From Cytophagales bacterium (lineage in GTDB: Bacteria; Bacteroidota; Bacteroidia; Cytophagales; Thermoflexibacteraceae), in assembly GCA_013299115.1 (NCBI GenBank), contig JAAFKA010000019.1, forward strand, positions 1 to 64,000: a DNA stretch of 64,000 nt, written 5' to 3'. Shown here piece by piece: positions 18,356-28,900 of the stretch. The notes under the pieces were generated by a model. The model did no database searches and was not told the origin of the DNA. It saw nothing but the letters and a program-made list of their open reading frames with translations. The translations under genes were made by a program, and so were the position numbers. Positions within the stretch are counted from its first letter, which is position 1. Every line of letters begins with the position of its first letter.

Positions 18356-19417
18356 TTACCTAAAATCAGCCTTCAAACTAATCACATGAGAAGTAAGTCC
18401 TGAATTGGTGCTGCCAAAATTAGTGAGAGCATAGTCTATAATAAACCTGTTGATATGCAAACCAACGCCAAAACTCAACTGCCCTGTGGTGCTGATTTGG
18501 CGGTTAATGTCCCGCACTTGTTGAAAATTGCCGTAGCCTGTGCGGAGAAAAACCAAATCTTTGTAGCCCACCTCTAAGCCTGCCCGAAGGTCTGCCGAAA
18601 CCAAGTTACTCTGTATCAAGGTGTTGCGTTTGCCATCAAAAGTACATTCTATTCCTATGCTGGGTTTCAGGCTAATTTCTTTGAAATTTAAAGGAACAGT
18701 GGCATCTACCAACAAACGAGGCAAAGTCAATTCTATGGTGTTGTTCGGAATTTTTTGTCCTGTTTGGGAAAAAGTGGCTCTGATAGCCTCTATGTTATAG
18801 TTCCAAGCATTAAAAGTGGTGGTAATGTCCCTTGCCATAAAGCCCAACGTCCATTTTTTGAAGTCGTACTGCCCACCGAGGTCTATACCAAAACCCCACG
18901 CATTGGCAAATTGTCCTGCGTTGCGGTGTAGCACCTTCACGTTTACGCCTGTCCGCAAACGAGGTATCCACTTGTTGTAACCTGCATAAGAAAACATAAA
19001 AGCATAAGATGCCTCCGAAAAAGAACTTACGTTATCAAAATTGAAACTTCCATCGGGGTTGCGGAGGTTTAGCGTATTGGGTATGCCATCTACACCCATG
19101 CGTATGACAGTGAAAGCCAAGCAATTTGCCGTATCCATTTTGGCTGCAAAACCAGCATAATTGTAGCTGGCAATGCCCCCAAAATATTGGTTGTGGGTGG
19201 CAGCAGCCTGATATTTGTTTTTGATACGCAGCAGCCCTGCGGGATTCCAATAGGCAGCACTCACGTCATCACTGAGGGCAGTCATAGAGCCACCCAAACC
19301 TAACCCTCTTGCTTCTACGCCAATGGCTAAAAATTCGTTGCTGTATTTGGGTGTGGTTTGGGCAAAAACACCCAAAGCAAAGCCAATAAAAAGTAAGATA
19401 AGAGCTATTTTTTGCAT
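18356..19417 (-). CDS. PorV/PorQ-like outer-membrane protein
   Basis: A 353-residue outer-membrane beta-barrel of the FadL-related PorV/PorQ group, members of which act with the type IX secretion system. The signal peptide MQKIALILLFIGFALGVFAQ sets the start at 19417, although the frame is open 11 codons further. After it come ARGLGLGGSMTALSDDVSAAYWNPAGL, the hallmark of the family's N-terminal hatch region, then alternating strands. The C-terminus (SLKADFR) is aromatic-ended as expected for barrel insertion. It is convergent with the upstream TPR kinase, 53 bp apart. It is not proven to be PorV itself; paralogues are common in gliding Bacteroidota. Confidence 0.8.
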   Translation of the reverse strand: MQKIALILLFIGFALGVFAQTTPKYSNEFLAIGVEARGLGLGGSMTALSDDVSAAYWNPAGLLRIKNKYQAAATHNQYFGGIASYNYAGFAAKMDTANCLAFTVIRMGVDGIPNTLNLRNPDGSFNFDNVSSFSEASYAFMFSYAGYNKWIPRLRTGVNVKVLHRNAGQFANAWGFGIDLGGQYDFKKWTLGFMARDITTTFNAWNYNIEAIRATFSQTGQKIPNNTIELTLPRLLVDATVPLNFKEISLKPSIGIECTFDGKRNTLIQSNLVSADLRAGLEVGYKDLVFLRTGYGNFQQVRDINRQISTTGQLSFGVGLHINRFIIDYALTNFGSTNSGLTSHVISLKADFR

Positions 19418-19439
19418 AATTTTTATATCGTAAACGTAC

Positions 19440-19541
19440 CCACGTTGCACATGGGGCTATTGAAGTTTAACTTCTTCGAGGTTATAGAGTATTTTTAAAA
19501 CCCAAATGTGTTGAACTTCAATAGTTGCATGTGCAACATGA
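19440..19541. repeat. Diverged palindromic repeat of the 50.9-kb array type
   Basis: GTTGCACATGGGGCTATTGA and CTTCTTCGAGGTT on one side face GTTGAACTTCAATAG and TTGCATGTGCAACATG on the other. The wording matches the 50868-51345 array (GTTGCACGTAGGGCTATT, TTCGAGGTTG). It lies in the gap before the PorV-like gene. Confidence 0.6.
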
Positions 19542-19567
19542 GGAACTTTGGTAAACTTTCACTAAAA

Positions 19568-20566
19568 TTATTGTAATTGCAAAATAAATCCAAACAATAA
19601 CTTATATTTTCGCCATTTGGGTAGCAAATTACTTACAGGAACTTGCCAAAACAGTCGGGCAAGTTTTGTACCTAAATTGCGATTATGCAGACAACTATCT
19701 ACCCAAAGTTGCAAAATCCACTGCTCGAATACAACAAGGTCGTAAATTTTGTGTTTTCGGTTTTGCTCTACCAAACGCCAAAGCCAATGGGCTGTTTGCT
19801 CTACAAATGCCAAATTATTGTCAAATTGGTAATTGCCAATTTTTTTATGCAGCACCAATTCCTCCTCCTTAGCCTCGATGTCCAGCTTTTGGAGTTGGTA
19901 AGCATAGATTTTATGAACAGTTTGCAAATGCTGCACCTGTTTTACGGTGGTAATATTGTTTTCGTGTATGCGGTGCTGCACCCACGCATCTTGTAAGGCA
20001 ACTACCTGATACATTTCTGCTATTTGCACCCACACAATATAATCTTCTGCCAAATAATAAGTAGGGTCGAAAGGAAATCTGCGTAAAACCTCTGTTTTTA
20101 CCATAATAGAGGAATGAATAAAAACATTGCGAAACAACAGATGTGTAGGAATGGCGGCTATGCTTTGTTGGTAATAAGTAGGATACAAAGCCTTGCCCGC
20201 ACTGTCTATGAGCAAAGCCCCTGTGCCTAACAACGCCACTTCGGGGTGCTGGTCGAGATAACGGACTTGATTTTCCAATCTGTCGGGCATTGCCACATCA
20301 TCAGCATCGAGCCTTGCCAAATACTTGCCTCTGGCAACACTTACGCCCCAGTTTAAGGAGGCTATCAGCCCCGCATTTTTTTCGGCAGTGAGTACACGCA
20401 AACGAGTGTCCGTATAGGCTGCTAAAATGGTTGCTGTGCCATCAGTAGAACCGTCATCGACCACGATTAGCTCAAAGTCTTTGAAACTTTGAGCCAATAA
20501 GCTATCAATAGCTTCTTTCAAATAAGTTTCGCCGTTATAAACAGCTAAGAGAATAGATACTAACAC
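19568..20566 (-). CDS. Family 2 glycosyltransferase
   Basis: A GT-A fold enzyme of 332 residues that should transfer a sugar from a nucleotide donor, probably for a surface polysaccharide. The N-terminus has the GT2 pattern: VSILLAVYNGETYLKEAIDS, IVVDDGSTDGT (donor binding), then ARLDADD, the D-x-D metal site. The C-terminal 80 residues are basic and aromatic. No membrane helix is visible, so it is probably cytoplasmic or peripheral. The frame starts with GTG at 20566; the upstream frame has no ATG before a stop. No other polysaccharide genes are next to it, so its product cannot be assigned. Confidence 0.9.
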   Translation of the reverse strand: MLVSILLAVYNGETYLKEAIDSLLAQSFKDFELIVVDDGSTDGTATILAAYTDTRLRVLTAEKNAGLIASLNWGVSVARGKYLARLDADDVAMPDRLENQVRYLDQHPEVALLGTGALLIDSAGKALYPTYYQQSIAAIPTHLLFRNVFIHSSIMVKTEVLRRFPFDPTYYLAEDYIVWVQIAEMYQVVALQDAWVQHRIHENNITTVKQVQHLQTVHKIYAYQLQKLDIEAKEEELVLHKKIGNYQFDNNLAFVEQTAHWLWRLVEQNRKHKIYDLVVFEQWILQLWVDSCLHNRNLGTKLARLFWQVPVSNLLPKWRKYKLLFGFILQLQ

Positions 20567-20644
20567 ATTGAAAATGAGGTATATATTTTTTGTGTTTACC
20601 TTAAAAATTTCAATTATTTATAACAAGCAAATATGGTTGTCCAA

Positions 20645-20744
20645 CAATTTTTGTGGAATCGCAACAATGTGGGCATTTGATTTATCAAATGCTTTGCTCA
20701 AAAGGTTTTTGATAAACCAAAAACCTACGTTTCCACAAAAATTG
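20645..20744. repeat. Imperfect inverted repeat
   Basis: CAATTTTTGTGGAA (20645-20658) pairs exactly with TTCCACAAAAATTG (20731-20744). The inner part forms further hairpins around GATTTATCAAATGC and GGTTTTTGATAAACC. It fills most of the gap between the glycosyltransferase and amidohydrolase genes. Confidence 0.65.
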
Positions 20745-20791
20745 TCGGATAACTGCAAATATTTAGTAAATTTACAATTTACAACTAAAAA

Positions 20792-23700
20792 TTACTCCTG
20801 CGTTTCCTCCTCACGCCAAGTATCCTCAAAATCCTCACAATGAATCATTTTGTAGGGCTTAAATTTAGGTTTTTGAGTATTGTCGCCATCTTTTTTGGCG
20901 TCGAGCATTTTTTGAATAAGTCGGTTTCTTTCTTTGTTTATTTCCTCACGCAACAAGTTGTCTTTTTCTCTGTCGAAGTACAAAATACCATCTACAAAAG
21001 TTTTTTCGGCTTTGGCGTAGATAGACAAAGGATTTTCTGACCAAATCACCACGTCTGCATCTTTGCCTGTGGCAATGCTGCCCATTTTGTTGTCTAAGTG
21101 CAGCATTTTGGCGGGATTCAGGGTTACAGTTTTCCAAGCCTCTTCTTCGGTGAGGTTGCCGTATTTTACAGTTTTGGCTGCTTCTTGATTCAGTCGGCGT
21201 GCCATTTCTGCATCATCAGAGTTGATAGCAGTGTTTACGCCTACCTTTGTCAAAATGGCTGCGTTGTGCGGAATGGCATCTACCACTTCCATTTTGTAGC
21301 CCCACCAATCGGCAAAAGACGAGGCACTTACGCCATGTTGTTTCATCTTGTCTGCCACTTTGTAGCCCTCCAAAATGTGGGTAAACGTATTGACTTTGAA
21401 ACCATATTTGTCGGCAACTTTCATCAACATATTGATTTCAGATTGCACGTAAGAGTGGCAAGTGATAAACCTTTTTTTGTTCATTATTTCCAAAACAGTT
21501 TCCATTTGCAAATCTTTTCGCGTACCTATGGGGTCTTTTTTGCGGTTTGCCTCATATTCTCTTGCTCTGGTAAAAGCATCTTCATAGACCTGTTCCACGC
21601 CCATACGAGTCTGAGGAAAACGCACAGGATTGGGTATGCCCCAATTTGCTTGTTTCACGTTTTCGCCCAAGGCAAATTTGATAAAACCATCTGCCCCCGC
21701 TATTTTCATTTCCTCTGGTGCCACTCCCCAACGCATTTTGATTAAAGACGACTGCCCACCAATGGAGTTTGCCGAGCCATGCAACTGCTGAATAGCCACC
21801 ACGCCACCCGCCAAATGTCTGTAAATGCTAATATCGTCAGGATTGACTACATCACCAATCCTCACCTCTGCACTTATGGAGTTTACGCCTTCGTTTACGC
21901 CACGCGAAATGCCTATGTGTGAATGTTCGTCTATGATACCTGCCGTAAGATGTTTGCCTGTTGCATCTATAATTTTTGCAGTAGGCACTTGCAAATTTTT
22001 ACCAATTTGGGCTATTTTGCCGTTTTGTAGCAATACATCAGTAGCTTGCAATACGCCTTGTTTTTCGCCTGTCCAAACCGTTGCATTTTTGATAAGTACA
22101 GTTTCATTTTTTGGGACTTCTGTCCAGCCGTAGCCCATAAAAGGGTAGCAAACTTTGCCCAAATCCTTAGTAGCTTGATTTTCAGGCTGTTTGGTGTCTT
22201 TTTTGTTTGCCTCCAAGTCTTTCACTTTTTCGGCTTTCCATTTCAACCAGCTGCCGTCTAAGGCTTGCCCTTCACCTTGCAAAGTCAAAGGCGTAGTTTT
22301 TTCCAACCAACCCGCCAAACGGATTTGGCGTTTTTCGTTTTTGTCTGCACTTCCAAAAGCTAACTGGAGGTTGTTGTTTTCAAACTGAAAAGTTGTTTCT
22401 ACTTTCACTGTATCTTTTTCGAAAACTTCGGCAGTAAAAGCATTTTCGCCACCCATTTTTTGCTTGTCGCCAGCTATTTTGAGTTTATACGTTTGCGTGC
22501 CTACTGTCAATTTGTATTCTGCTCGCAAATCAGGTTGTTTGTAATCTTTGAAAACATATTTTTTGCCACCAATCCAATTTTCATAAATAGTTGTTTCTTT
22601 TTCAAAAATATCGTTGGAAGTGATTAAAAAATTAGCCAAAGCACCTTTTTTCAAATTACCTGCTTCGTTTTCCATTCTCAACAATTTGGCAGGTGTGGCA
22701 GTCAAGGCTTTCAAAGCATTTTGCTTGCTTAGTCCATATTGTATTGCTTTTTGCAAGTTTTTGAGGAAATCAGCCTTGTTTTTCAAGCCCGAAGCCGTAA
22801 TTGCAAACTCAATTCCTGCATTTTGTAGGCTGGCGGCATTGGTTGGGGCAAGTTCCCAGTGTTTCATTTCGGCAAGACTCACGTTGCGTGCTTCCAGAGG
22901 GTCTGCCACGTCATAAGCCTCTGGAAAAGTGAGGGGAATGATAAAAGTAGCCTTACTTTTTTGTAATTCGGCAATGCGTTGATACTCGTCGCCACTGCCT
23001 TTGATAATAAACTGCACGCCAAATTCATCGCCAATTTTGTCGGCTCTTAGGGCATCAAATCTGTTGCTGGTTTCAAAAATTTGGGGCAAGTTTTTGGCTT
23101 TGTTCCACTCCTCTAACGACAGATTGGTTTCTTTTTTTGCTCCTCCATTTGCATACCATTCGGCATCGAGGAAAGTTTGACGCAACAAAGCAATAGAACC
23201 CATCAAAGAATTTGGGTAATTTTGGGTAGAAGTGCCTTTGTTAAAAGAAAAATGAGCCGAAGCATTTTGCTTGACTATCAATAAGTTATCTTGCTCTTCT
23301 TGCAAACCGACCACTACACCTGTGCCACGTGCTATGCCATCGGCATGGTGGGTTAGCACCAATCCAAAGCCCAACTCCCTCAAACTTTTTGCTTCTTTGG
23401 CATCGGCAGCAAAGAGGGCAGCCCCGTTCATTTCGGGTTTGATAGCCATGTTCCAATTATACGCCCCAGCTTTGGGAGAAATAAATTCGGCACTCCACCA
23501 AGCCCTATTGGTTGCACTTTTTGGTTTTGTAATTCCGTAATCTGTGTAGGCATCGATGAAGGAAGGATAAATGTATTTGCCTTGCAAATCTATGACTGTG
23601 GCATCGGCAGGAATTGCCAAATTAGTGCCTACGTCTTCTATCCGCCCTTGATTGACCAGCAAAGTAGCATTTTGCAAAGTCGTTTGATAATCCACCACCA

Positions 23701-23857
23701 CTGTTGCATTTTTAAATGCGTATCGCGCAGGTCGGGCATCATGCACGCCATTGACAGGAAACGTGGCGGGAGTTTGGGCATAAACAGCCAGACTGCAAGG
23801 CAATAAGGTAGCCGTTGCAAAGGTCAAGCCTATGAGTTTTTTGAGTAGTTTTTTCAT
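20792..23857 (-). CDS. Secreted amidohydrolase with two metallo-hydrolase halves
   Basis: A 1021-residue exported protein with two imidazolonepropionase-like amidohydrolase units. The signal peptide MKKLLKKLIGLTFATATLLP...VYAQ fixes the start at 23857, although the frame is open 13 codons further. In the second half, DEHSHIGI supplies the HxH metal pair and MLHLDNKMGSIATGKDADVVIW is the typical C-terminal closing segment. In the first half the same place reads PSFIDAYTDYG, without histidines, so that half is probably not catalytic. The substrate is unknown; relatives act on peptides, hydantoins or imidazolones. It follows a lipoprotein gene by 4 bp, so the two form an operon and probably work together in the periplasm. 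Confidence 0.85.
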   Translation of the reverse strand: MKKLLKKLIGLTFATATLLPCSLAVYAQTPATFPVNGVHDARPARYAFKNATVVVDYQTTLQNATLLVNQGRIEDVGTNLAIPADATVIDLQGKYIYPSFIDAYTDYGITKPKSATNRAWWSAEFISPKAGAYNWNMAIKPEMNGAALFAADAKEAKSLRELGFGLVLTHHADGIARGTGVVVGLQEEQDNLLIVKQNASAHFSFNKGTSTQNYPNSLMGSIALLRQTFLDAEWYANGGAKKETNLSLEEWNKAKNLPQIFETSNRFDALRADKIGDEFGVQFIIKGSGDEYQRIAELQKSKATFIIPLTFPEAYDVADPLEARNVSLAEMKHWELAPTNAASLQNAGIEFAITASGLKNKADFLKNLQKAIQYGLSKQNALKALTATPAKLLRMENEAGNLKKGALANFLITSNDIFEKETTIYENWIGGKKYVFKDYKQPDLRAEYKLTVGTQTYKLKIAGDKQKMGGENAFTAEVFEKDTVKVETTFQFENNNLQLAFGSADKNEKRQIRLAGWLEKTTPLTLQGEGQALDGSWLKWKAEKVKDLEANKKDTKQPENQATKDLGKVCYPFMGYGWTEVPKNETVLIKNATVWTGEKQGVLQATDVLLQNGKIAQIGKNLQVPTAKIIDATGKHLTAGIIDEHSHIGISRGVNEGVNSISAEVRIGDVVNPDDISIYRHLAGGVVAIQQLHGSANSIGGQSSLIKMRWGVAPEEMKIAGADGFIKFALGENVKQANWGIPNPVRFPQTRMGVEQVYEDAFTRAREYEANRKKDPIGTRKDLQMETVLEIMNKKRFITCHSYVQSEINMLMKVADKYGFKVNTFTHILEGYKVADKMKQHGVSASSFADWWGYKMEVVDAIPHNAAILTKVGVNTAINSDDAEMARRLNQEAAKTVKYGNLTEEEAWKTVTLNPAKMLHLDNKMGSIATGKDADVVIWSENPLSIYAKAEKTFVDGILYFDREKDNLLREEINKERNRLIQKMLDAKKDGDNTQKPKFKPYKMIHCEDFEDTWREEETQE

Positions 23858-23861
23858 GTGT

Positions 23862-24563
23862 TTATTTGATTTTAATTGTATTTGCCAACTCCTCACTACC
23901 TTCTATCACTTCTTGCAAGGGTACACTCCATCGCAAAACAGTTTTTGTGTAGTCAATTTCGGCTTTTTTATTGTTATATTTTTTTATTTTGCCATTTATT
24001 TTTGTAGTAATCACATAATTTGCCCCTTGCAATAGCAATTTAATTTGTTCACTTTTTTCTGTGGGTGTTGTATTGGGTTTATTTTTGAGCAATTCACTCA
24101 CATTGCTCAAATAATAGGTGTTGTGGCGGGTTACTATGTTTTTTGCAAAACTATAAACAGGTTGCGTTAATGTAATTGCACCATTTTCGTCTTTATTAAG
24201 TGCTGCAAGGGCATTGTTCAAGGCTTCGACACTGGCAAATTGGAAAGAAACCCCAAAGATATAATCAGTTTTATTTATAGTGTCCTTTGCTTGGCTGATT
24301 CCTGCCATGCCATTAAACCGAGCCACACTTTTTGCAAAAGTAGAATCTATTGTAAAATTGAGGTTTTGCGTTGCTTCCCCATCTTTTTGCTGCTGCATTT
24401 TTTGGGCAAGGTCTATGGTTTGTTTGCTCTGGCTCATGTCCAAAAGTAATTGGTAACTACCAGAACCATCTTTATTGAGGGTAACTTCCTCTCTTAATTC
24501 AAAACAAGCAGAAAATAATCCGCAAAATAACAAAAGAAGAACAGTGTGATAGGCTATTCGCAT
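23862..24563 (-). CDS. Lipoprotein of unknown function
   Basis: A 233-residue protein with a lipoprotein signal: MRIAYHTVLLLLFCGLFSAC, with the modified Cys at about residue 20, so it should be anchored in the outer or inner membrane facing the periplasm. The mature part starts FELREEVTLNKDGSGSY, a pattern seen in small Bacteroidota lipoproteins. The remainder is hydrophilic with a basic KINGKIKKYNNKKAE stretch. No enzymatic motif is visible. It is the first gene of a two-gene unit with the amidohydrolase, and the 4-bp spacing suggests translational coupling. Confidence 0.75.
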   Translation of the reverse strand: MRIAYHTVLLLLFCGLFSACFELREEVTLNKDGSGSYQLLLDMSQSKQTIDLAQKMQQQKDGEATQNLNFTIDSTFAKSVARFNGMAGISQAKDTINKTDYIFGVSFQFASVEALNNALAALNKDENGAITLTQPVYSFAKNIVTRHNTYYLSNVSELLKNKPNTTPTEKSEQIKLLLQGANYVITTKINGKIKKYNNKKAEIDYTKTVLRWSVPLQEVIEGSEELANTIKIK

Positions 24564-24622
24564 GATTTAATAGATAAGTAATAAATATGAAATACAAAAT
24601 ACAAAATACAAAATAAGCTACC

Positions 24623-25753
24623 TTAAAAATCTGCACAAACCGTTTCACTTTCATTGAGAATTTGCTGAATAGATTCTATGAAATTCCAATGGTCGGAGTT
24701 GGTAGGGTGGTGCAAAGAAATAATAGTACGGTTGCACTCCACAAATCTGATAAACATCGGGTTGGCGTCTTCCCACAACCCTCTATGATAAACTATTCTG
24801 TCGCCAACTATCGAACTCCGCAACCGCCAGCCAAAACCATAATCAAATTTTTCGTTTTCGGAGGTCATGCCCTGCACAAAGGCAGAGTCTAAAGTGCTGG
24901 TTTTCAGCAACTTTTTGGAGTAAAGGGCTTGGTCAAATTTGAGCATATCCTCCACCGTAGAGTAAATTCCTTTTGCCCCCATAATTCCTTCTCTGTAATC
25001 CTCTCTTATGTTTTCTATGTCGGTCATACTGGGTTGATACACAAAAGTATGCACCATACCCAAAGGCAGAAAAATATTTTCTTTCATAAACTTTGGGAAA
25101 CTTTTTTTGCTCACTTTTTCCACTATACTCGCCAGCAACGCATAACCTGTATTGCTATAACTAAATCTTTTGCCTGTTTTGAAGCGGAGATGAATTTTCT
25201 GCGTTTCTAAAACCCGAATCAGGTCGTTGTTTGTCCAGACAATTCCTCTGCCTTTGTTCTTTGCAAATTTGATAAAGAGGTAATTGTCATTGATATAATC
25301 GGGCAAGCCCGAAGTATGTTGCAACAAGTGGCGAATGGTAATGCCTTTGTGCTTGATTTTTGGAAACCATTTGGCTATTTCGTCATCAAATTGCAGTTGT
25401 CCTTTTTCTATCAACAGCAACACCGCCATAGCCGTAAAAGGTTTGGAAACCGAAGCTAATTGCATGACCTGTGTGGTGTCGAAGGGCTTTAAAGTATCTT
25501 TGCGGAAGTAACCAAAGGCTTTTTTGTAAATAGGTTTGCCGTTTTCAGCTATGAGCATCACGCCATTAAAGTTGTGGTTAGTAGCCACGTCTTGCATCAT
25601 AGAGTCTATGTGGCGGTGGCGATATTGCTGCTGACAAAGTTGGTTGGCAGTGATATTGTCGGGCTTGTTGATAGCAGCCCAACGGAGTCGGTTGTTTGAA
25701 TCAAAACTCAAACAAATACCCACAAAGGTCATTAGAAGAATACGGAGTAACAT
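24623..25753 (-). CDS. Serine hydrolase, beta-lactamase class C/PBP4-like
   Basis: An exported 376-residue protein of the beta-lactamase/D-alanyl-D-alanine carboxypeptidase superfamily. It carries the nucleophile motif S-V-S-K in QLASVSKPFTAMAVLLLIEKG, the second motif Y-S-N in FSYSNTGYALL, and an H-x-G type third motif in YHRGLW. Family members include esterases, peptidases and true beta-lactamases, so resistance cannot be inferred. The frame opens nine codons earlier with TTG; I take the ATG at 25753 because it starts a good signal segment (MLLRILLMTFVGICL). It is divergent from the propeller kinase. Confidence 0.85.
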   Translation of the reverse strand: MLLRILLMTFVGICLSFDSNNRLRWAAINKPDNITANQLCQQQYRHRHIDSMMQDVATNHNFNGVMLIAENGKPIYKKAFGYFRKDTLKPFDTTQVMQLASVSKPFTAMAVLLLIEKGQLQFDDEIAKWFPKIKHKGITIRHLLQHTSGLPDYINDNYLFIKFAKNKGRGIVWTNNDLIRVLETQKIHLRFKTGKRFSYSNTGYALLASIVEKVSKKSFPKFMKENIFLPLGMVHTFVYQPSMTDIENIREDYREGIMGAKGIYSTVEDMLKFDQALYSKKLLKTSTLDSAFVQGMTSENEKFDYGFGWRLRSSIVGDRIVYHRGLWEDANPMFIRFVECNRTIISLHHPTNSDHWNFIESIQQILNESETVCADF

Positions 25754-25841
25754 GGGAATAGAAAAAAGTTTAGTAGTCAAGTTGGTTTGGATTTAGTAAA
25801 ACTAACAAGTTCAATGCCACAAGTCGCAAATAGCAATTTGT

Positions 25842-25874
25842 TTTGTAAAATTCAAAATATTTTATTTAACTTTG
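25842..25874 (+). promoter_or_regulatory. Promoter for the propeller histidine kinase
   Basis: TTTG at 25842-25845, a 21-base spacer, and TAACTTTG at 25867-25874. This matches the Bacteroidota pattern 44 bases before the ATG at 25918. Confidence 0.55.
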
Positions 25875-25917
25875 AGAAATTGCAAAAAAATATAAACTAC
25901 TATAAAAAACTTCTTTT

Positions 25918-28900
25918 ATGATAAGCCGTTTGCTGTTTCTTTTCTATTGTTGTTTAGCAACTTTTGCTTTACAGGCACAAACCAAACCTTATTTATTGCC
26001 GCCTACCCAAGATTTCAATACAGCCTTAATCAAATCATTGAATAGCAAAAATGGATTGCCAACCACAGGCATTTTGGATATGGCAGTAGACCGAAAAGGC
26101 TACTTTTGGTTTGTCAATCAAGAAGGAATTATACGTTATGATGGGCTTAATTTTAAGGTTTTCAACAAAGACAATACGCCCACACTCACGACCAGTGCCT
26201 TTCGTGGCGTGCTTACCTACCCCGACACTGATACAATTTATTTCACCTCTTTTGAAGAAGGTTTATGGACATATTACGAGGGAAGTTTTAAGCAATTGCC
26301 CGACATAGAAAAGTATAATGCCATTAACCCAACAGCCAGTGATGAGCAAGGCAGGGCTTGGGGGAGAACAAAGAATAAAAAAACTGTTTTTTACAAAAAA
26401 AAGACCGAAATTTATGATGTTTTGCAACTCGACACTGCCCAGCAAAAAAAGGGCGTAGGTATATTTCCTTTCAAAAATCGTATTTTCTTTATATTTATTG
26501 CAAAGGACAATACTTTTCAAATTTATGAGTGGTTGGCTGTAAATGTTATCAAATTGATAGCTACAAATGAAAAGTTGGCAAAAGACTTAAAAAACAACAA
26601 AGAGTATTTTACCTTCATGACAGATGACGGTCAGAACTTTGCATTCGATGGCGAAGTGGTAGTAAAAGAGAACTTTGAAGTAAATGAAGATATTTGGAAT
26701 AGCTATCTCGAAGGAGGCACTAATTGGAAGGTTACAACTAACCACCTTTATCGCAAACAAGGAGATAGTTACAAAGTAGTAACCAATCCTTTGTTCAATG
26801 CAACTGTTTGGACTATGACCGAAGACCCAGAGGGGAATATGTGGTTTTTTCTCTATAAAAAAGGTATTTTAATAAGCAAAATGCCCAAAATTCAGGTGCA
26901 TAATGCCCCGCCAAACAATGAAAATAATATTATCAATAGTGTAGTGCCTTACAATGACAGTTTATTGTTGGTGGCTTTTGACAGGGGCGAAGTAAGCCTT
27001 TGGAATAAAAATACATTGGCTTGGTTGCCTTCGCCCTACAATAAAATAACAGATGGCAAAAGAGTAAAGCACGTATTGAAAGATAGCAAACAAAATTGGT
27101 GGTTTGCTACTTATCATGGCTTAGTAAAAATAGACCCACAAGGCAAATCTACTGTTTTTAACAAAGAAACAGGCTGGGCAAGCAACATGACCAGATTTAC
27201 TTTTGAAGACAAAGTAGGTAATTTATGGATAGCCACCAAAGATGCTTATGTCCTCTTGCTCAAACCAGATGGCAGCGTAGAACAGATAAAAGAAGGAATT
27301 ACCAACAAAGAAATCTTAGCTATCAACCAAGATTTGCAAGGTAATATATGGTTAGGTACAGGTAGTGCAGGGGCAGGTATCAATAAGTTGGAGAATAAGA
27401 AAGTTACCAAAATTTATGATACCAAAAATGGATTGGCGGGCAATGTTGTATTTAATATCTACATAGACAAACAAGGCATCATTTGGGCAGCTTGCAGTGG
27501 TGGGTTGAGCAGAATAGACGACAAAAACAACCAAATCACGAGTTATACTCCACAAAATGGTTTGCCTTTTGCCTTAGTTTTGGATATAAAAGAGGACTCA
27601 AAGGGCAACTTTTGGGTTATTGGTAGCCAAAGTATAGCCAAAATTGCAAAACAAGAATTGGAGGATTATGTAAAGGGAGTTACCAAAAAAATAAAGGTCG
27701 ACAAAATTTACGACAAGTATGATGGTTTGTTGCAAACCGAAGGGCTAACCGCAGCCACGCACACCACCAAAACCGCAGACGATTGGCTCTATATGCCTGC
27801 CATCGATGGTTTTGCTATGATGGACTTGAAAAATATACCAACCAATCCCACGCCACCGCCTACGCACATAGAAACGGCATCGGCAGACCAAGATACTATT
27901 CGCAATGGAATGGAGGTGGCAGCAGGAAAAAAACACTTTACTTTTCAGTTTACAGCCATAGACTATTATGCTCCCGAAAAAGTCCGTTTTCGTTACCAAT
28001 TAGAAGGTTTTGACACCGACTATATAGAAACAGACTACCAAACTCGCCAAGTTGCTTACACCAACTTGTCCGCAGGCAAGTATGTATTTCACGTGTGGGC
28101 TTGCAACAACGATGGGGTCTGGACACCGCAAAGCACCAAAATAGCTTTCTCTGTTTTACCTCATTTTTACCAAACATGGTGGTTTTTCTTGCTTTGTTTG
28201 GGTGCTTTGCTTGTTTCGTTTTACCTTTTTTACAAATGGCGAGTGTATAGCTACAAAAAGAAACAGGAGGAATTGGAACATATTGTAGCTTTGCGAACTA
28301 CCGAAATCTCTCAACAAAAAGAGGAGATTTTACAACAAGCCGAAGAATTGAAAACGACTAATCAAAAGTTGGTAGAGTTAGACGACTTCAAACAAGGCTT
28401 AACCAATATGATTGTGCATGACCTCAAAAACCCCTTGAATGTTTTGCTCAATCTTTCTATTCAAAATCCTATCAAACAATTAGAAAAGGTAAAGCAATAC
28501 AGCAAACAAATGCTGAATCAAGTGCTAAATATTTTGGACGTGCAAAAATATGCCGCTGCCGAAATGAATTTAGATTTGCGACCCCAAGCTGTTCATGTCA
28601 TAGCGGAGAGTGCCATAAACGAAGTAGTTTTTTTGGCAGCAGCCAAATCTATTGTCATTCAAAACACCATAGACCGCAGCTATTTGGTTTTGACCGAACA
28701 AGAAATTTTGCACCGAGTTTTTGTAAATATCTTGACTAATGCCATTAAATATACGCCACTCAACGGGGCTGTTACGCTAAAAAGCAGCCTTGCAGGTGAG
28801 TTTCAACTGAATACGGACAGCAAAATTGATTTTTCTACGCCTTTGCGTCAAGAAACAGTGAATTTTGCCAAACACGAAATTGCCTATACCCAAAAAGACG

